Position numbers and translations under genes: made by a program. The notes under the pieces were generated by a model. That model searched no databases. It saw nothing but the letters and a program-made list of their open reading frames with translations, and was not told where the DNA came from. From positions 11,347,501 to 11,411,500 of the forward strand of contig OY970822.1 of assembly GCA_963853835.1 (NCBI GenBank): a stretch of 64,000 nucleotides of DNA, read 5' to 3'. The DNA is from Calendula officinalis. Lineage: Eukaryota; Streptophyta; Magnoliopsida; Asterales; Asteraceae. This document shows, in pieces, positions 59,370 through 64,000 of this stretch. Numbering within the stretch: the first letter of the stretch is position 1; the number at the start of each line of letters is the position of its first letter.

Positions 59370-60568
59370 CTGTAAAAACCACAATTAAGGTAAAAAAAGA
59401 AATAAGAATACAAAGGAAATTATAGTACAATCAAAAGTTAAAACCCTAGCAATCAGCTTTGGAGTTGAGAGTGAAATTCTGATTCAATAACTTATGTTGT
59501 TGAAATTGGCAATTCAGTTACTTAAAAACTTGAATCTTTATACCTTCTTATATGGAATATAATATAATATTTTGAAGTTTATCCATAAAATGAAAATACC
59601 GTGCGATTTCTAATTGGGAAATTATTGATTGACTTGCTCGTATGGATGTGATGATGCGTGTAAATCACCGATATCTTGTTTGGTAAAGAACAGTATAATT
59701 TTCGTTGAGTGATGACGGAAGAACGTTGCCGGAAGGTTGGTCAGAGGAAGCTGCTGACGATGATGTCTGAACGATTCCATGAAACCGTTTTTTATAGGCG
59801 CGTAAGAAGACACTGTTTTCTATGAATTAAAGTCAATTTACATATGTCGTCCCTAGAGTATTAATTAAATTACAACTTTGGCTATTACTAGTCTTTTTTT
59901 TATTATTCTCTCAAAATGGTCACAATCTTCGTTCATATTTGGTATAGGCTGATAAAGATGTGATGGTTTGCTTTTGTGTTGATAGTTAATTTCATCATAA
60001 ACCGTAGTTCTAAAAGTGAATGCTAATAGACTTGATCTCATAAATTTAGTCGTTATAAGAAAATTACTTGATGAAAACGACTAATTGTAAATGCATATAA
60101 TACACAAAATTGACCAATAATCCGTTCATATCCAACTAGAGATGGATTAGTCATTCTGTTTGAAGAAGCAATCTCTAAAACTAAGTCATGCGTAGTTTGG
60201 TTGAAACTTCTCATAAACTTATAATTTGAATTGAATCCACATGCTAACAAATTGTACGTATTCTAGCAAATGTGTCGTTAAAGATATTACGCAATTACAA
60301 CAGAACAACTTATGTTCGATCTTTTTGAAGCAAGAGTCGAGAAACACACTGTATCCATGATTTTAGTCCTTTTAAAACTGAAATACAAACTAACCAAAAC
60401 ATACTAAAATTAATTAATATCAATTGCAAATCTCTTGTCCTTGTTTGATCACACAACTTTCACTGTAACTTCATTTGCATTTTCTGTTTTTTTTGTTGTT
60501 TCTTGTTCGTTGATTTTAATATGTCAATGCTATTTTAATATGATTAAAACTTTCTTAATTGAGTAATA
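59370..60568. other. Upstream region of the NLR gene
   Basis: Probable promoter and 5' UTR intron of the NLR, then AT-rich DNA. ORFs here have no family resemblance. Confidence 0.4.
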
Positions 60569-60832
60569 CTCCCTCCGTCCCAAAAAAAACTTTCCATTTG
60601 GCTTTTGCACATTTTTTAGGTAATAGTTAGTGGTGGGGTAATTGATAATACTTTTGATTAAAATATAAGGTTAGATTGGAGAGAGAAAGATAGTTAGTGG
60701 ATATTAGTGGTGTGGTTTTTAATAATAATAGTTTTTTATTGGGTGGAGCCCACCAAATATGGGAAATGAGAAGTTTTTTGTGGGACAAAAGTTTAGAGTG
60801 AAATGGGAAGTTTTTTTGTGGGACGGAGGGAG
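60569..60832. mobile_element. Stowaway MITE
   Basis: Ends CTCCCTCCGTCCCAAAAAAA and, complemented, CTCCCTCCGTCCCACAAAAA, with TA at 60567-60568 and 60833-60834. 264 bp; the termini match those of the copy at 52404-52632, the interior less so. Confidence 0.92.
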
Positions 60833-60834
60833 TA

Positions 60835-61000
60835 GTATTTAGTCCTATCATTTGTACCCACTCATAGTGCTACTCATTAGATGAAGACATGTGTCAAAAT
60901 CAATGGATAATATTAAGAGAGAGAACTAATGGATTACACGTGCCATCCTATCAAGTGGGTAGGACTATCAGTATGACTAAATTGTAAGACTAAATATCAT
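60835..61000. mobile_element. MITE, copy 2 of the 3289-3440 family
   Basis: Left GTATTTAGTCCTATCATTTG and right TAAGACTAAATATCAT are inverted; the interior GAAGACATGTGTCAAAATCA and GGATAATATT match the copy at 3289-3440. It abuts the TA duplication of the Stowaway element, so one probably inserted at the edge of the other. Confidence 0.7.
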
Positions 61001-63727
61001 TTCTCTTCTTGATTATGACTATACATAAAAAAACATTTTTTTATGAGCCATTGTACACGGTTTCCCAATTCTTTGGAGTATCCTATGGTTTTCATATATG
61101 CCACTAGTTTGTTTTATACGTCAGGGGACGATTTGGTAATCCTTCATTGTGAAAGGGTCAATATCTAATGTTTTGTACAATAAGGAAGATAATGTAAAAT
61201 TAAAACAACTTCTACAGTGTTTACACAAAACTAGATGTCCGGCAACTGGTGCTTGCGGTGTTGGCACTTTATTTTTATCTCTACATTAATGTTACCATTT
61301 AACATTTATATCCACTTTTGTCACACCTAGTGTCTATAAGTGTTGGGTCCATTCGTATACACATATTGTAAATGAAGTAATCTTAATTGCTCTATTCCCT
61401 TAGAATAGAAGTCTTACCTAAATTAGTTTGAACCACTCAATTCAACAGCTTTAGATCATTTCTAAGAAATTGTATCGAAATAGTTCGGAATTTGAATCCA
61501 CACGCTATCATAGTCTACTCGTGGCACATGCATTGTACTAGTCATCGGTCCACACAGAAAGTGTTATATACGTATACTTGTCAATAAATATTGCAGCGAA
61601 ATATCTCATACGTTACACGATGAAGTCTAAAACCAACGAATTACAAATTTAGTCGTCTTAGATATAAAAAAAATAGACCAAGTCAAAAAGTTATGCGAAC
61701 AACTAAAGAATCATTATCTTACGTTTTAAATTTGGGAAAATTGGAACGATAATGAAATATCGGGGAAATGTTAAGGTAATGAATCATGAAATCATAGATC
61801 GAATTATTGTGCGCTACGAATCATCATAGACGTGGTTTTCCTTTAATGATTCTATTTTATAGCAGGATGTTTGTTAGCATTATTGGATAGTGGATCCTAA
61901 GGAATTATGAAAATAAAGTAATAAAAAAGATGCAGCATAAGCTTCTTTTACATAACTTTGTTGTAATTTCCCTTCTGTACTGTCTATCTTGTATATTTTT
62001 GGATTGTTTATTACCTGAGATTGCATCGAAAAAATAAGTTCTTATATTATAAAGCTTCTCCTGAAAATAAAGTGTAATTTCCACTTTCCCATTTGATCAT
62101 TTCTCGATGCATTCACAGTCATTGGAAAATGCTACTAGTTGTATTCTTTTGGTTCTTTATGATATTCCAGCTGCTCAATCTGTTTCAAGTAACTATCTTT
62201 TTCATAAACATAAAAAGAAAAAGATTCCAAAATTCTTTTGCATATATAAACGGCAATGAACAATTTATAAAAGATAGAGTAATCACACGTACGGATGAGC
62301 TATGTGGGTTATTCAAAGTTTCACCGATAGTCATTTATTTCAAATAATTACACTCATAGTCCATATTTCCGAAATATCTTGCAGTCCTTTCATAAACAGA
62401 CACTCAGATTCGGAAAAACATTGCATAAAGGTCAAATGGCAACATTATAACAAGATAAAATAAAATAAACATGGATGAAGAAGGCCGGATAGCATTGGGA
62501 ATGAAAGCTGGAACTGTCTGTTAACGCGCATACACGTGCTATGCACTCACAGAGAAGGACCCTCTAATGTGCTTTGGTTATTATTTAGTCGATTTGCCTT
62601 GTAGTTTCTGAAGCATAATTCCACACACACACACACACACACACCATCTTTCAGACGATAATAATGATAGCAATTGATCACTGATATATCCCTCGATCAG
62701 AAAGTTTTTTGTTTTGGGCATCTTTTGATGCAATTAATGATCTGGAGTTTTATAATATGGAAATACAAACAACTCGTTGGATTGTTTGAATAATATAGGT
62801 TTTCAAATCATAATCATATAAAGAAATTTAGATCATAGCCCCATAAAAACCGTGAAATGCGGCTCAGGTGACCAGGAACATGTAAAGAAATTCATGTCAT
62901 GTTCGATTGAAACATTGCGTCGTGAATCGTAATCATTTCTGTGTTTATTATCATAATGCATTAGATTAACTCTGATACAATTGGATAAGGTTTGGATTAG
63001 CGAATTTGAGTTGACAAGTTAGAAATAATCAATCAAACTCGACCTCTTTAAAATTTCGGTCCAAAAAATCAACCCTATACTTAGATACATTTAAACCATA
63101 GTAAATTAGTAACTCAGATCCAACCCATTTAAATCATTTATTTAAAATTTTAATTTTTATAGAAGTAAATGAGTTGGCAGGTAGACCACCCAAGAGGTCA
63201 ACCGAGTTCTTGCTTTTGGATCCAATCCTTGGTACAAAGCCAACCGGAAACCTTATTTCGACAGACCCGTTTATACATAAGTCAACCCAAACCAATTTAT
63301 AAATGGGTTGAAACAGGTCGTTTTTTACATGACCTTTAAACTTAACCCAAAGCTGATTATTTCTGTATCGGGATCGTGTTGGATTTCTAGTCGTTCCGAC
63401 TGCCCCTAAATACTCACAAGACATCATATATTTATCGTATGTAAAAATTACATGATTCTGTGACCACGGTCATGGGTGTTTTATTGATCATTATGACAAT
63501 TTCCCAAGCCCATGACACATGTTTAATTTAGCTTCCCTGCTACGGGATCATATATATATGCTTGGATGTAAACGCATCAAATACTTTTAACATATTACTA
63601 TATAGTATACACATAAAACATAAAATGTAAACCTTTGTAGTTTGTACAACGATACATATTTACACACTAACATTATTATAACACTTGGACCTTACAAATC
63701 AGCTTTGACATTAATTTGATACTCGGT
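61001..63727. other. Intergenic DNA with a (CA)n microsatellite
   Basis: No gene recognised. A (CA)11-12 tract lies at 62622-62644. The ORF at 62093-62347 is AT-biased with no known motif. The stretch 63000-63430 is less AT-rich, with no identifiable coding content. Confidence 0.4.
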
Positions 63728-63921
63728 TTATTTAACTTTCTTCTCCTTCTCCACCTTTCTTGGCGAGTTGACTTTGACTTTATTCTTTAGCGTCTGGATA
63801 ACCTTCTCATCTATCATGCTGTAAAATCTCTTGCTATGCATCTGCAACCTCTTTCCATACTCCCTTAACTTATAGTCATACTTGAACCAAATAACCGGCA
63901 CAATCATACCCACCACAGTCC
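63728..63921 (-). CDS. Last exon of an unidentified protein (partial)
   Basis: I do not recognise the protein. On the minus strand an acceptor TTTGTGTAG precedes 63921. The exon then reads TVVGMIVPVIWFKYDYKLRE, followed by a strongly basic tail with many Lys residues, and stops with TAA at 63728-63730. It contains a short hydrophobic stretch, perhaps a membrane anchor, then about 45 charged residues. The preceding exon would end with one base of a split Gly codon and lies off the right edge or within the last 79 bases. The smooth exon-like composition against an AT-rich background is the main support. Confidence 0.5.
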
Positions 63922-64000
63922 CTACACAAAACACCAATTAAACCGCCGATTTCCACCCAAAAATAATGATAATAAAACACACATTTGACATGTACAAAAT

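Noticed and set aside
1..64000. CRISPR arrays, operons, bacterial promoters
   Set aside because: The window is plant nuclear DNA; repeats seen are transposon-derived and none has spacer-array structure.

Overview
The window is nuclear DNA of a flowering plant, most likely a eudicot. The genes have many short AT-rich introns, plant-only families are present (LOB-domain, SnRK2, RPW8-type NLR, GARP), and much of the sequence is transposon-derived. I cannot fix the family or species from sequence alone.

Layout. 1-2.4 kb: the 3' part of a RuvB-like 1 ATPase gene (+). 3.1-3.4 kb: a Ty1/copia tail with a MITE. 4.3-5.6 kb: a bL25-type organellar ribosomal protein (-), divergent from a LOB-domain gene of the LBD36/ASL1 type (+, 7.1-8.0 kb). 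9.3-11.9 kb: a complete Misato/DML1-like gene (-). 14.2-18.5 kb: a short GARP/MYB-like gene (-) whose 3-kb intron carries a hAT element with a perfect 8-bp target duplication. 19.4-22.8 kb: a probable non-autonomous Helitron with repeated inverted TTGAC palindromes. 22.8-29.8 kb: AT-rich, gene-poor DNA with MITEs and a SINE-like tRNA-derived head.

29.8-47.8 kb is a nested transposon block. A palindrome-rich, GC-patched terminal-inverted-repeat element received two young, complete Ty3/gypsy elements resembling the Tekay chromovirus lineage, at 30355-38788 and 38983-47309. Each has nearly identical LTRs, a 5-bp target duplication, an initiator-Met-type primer site and an apparently full gag-pol. 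The first appears to carry a 75-bp spliceosomal-type intron in gag. Both LTR families carry hairpin arrays at almost the same offset.

48.3-50.7 kb: an SnRK2.2/2.3-like ABA-pathway kinase gene that keeps its exon structure but has two in-frame stop codons, so it is probably a pseudogene. 52.4-55.6 kb: a Stowaway MITE, an LTR relic and a fragment of plastid rpoC2 (nuclear plastid DNA). 56.6-59.4 kb: a complete NRG1-type helper NLR (-). 60.5-61.0 kb: two adjoining MITEs. 63.7 kb: the last exon of an unidentified membrane-associated protein (-).

The set bL25, LBD36, SnRK2.3 and NRG1 matches, from memory, the Arabidopsis block At5g66860-At5g66910. Here Misato, GARP and about 30 kb of gene-poor, repeat-rich DNA lie within it. 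The genes do not form one pathway; shared ancestry of gene order is the main organising fact.
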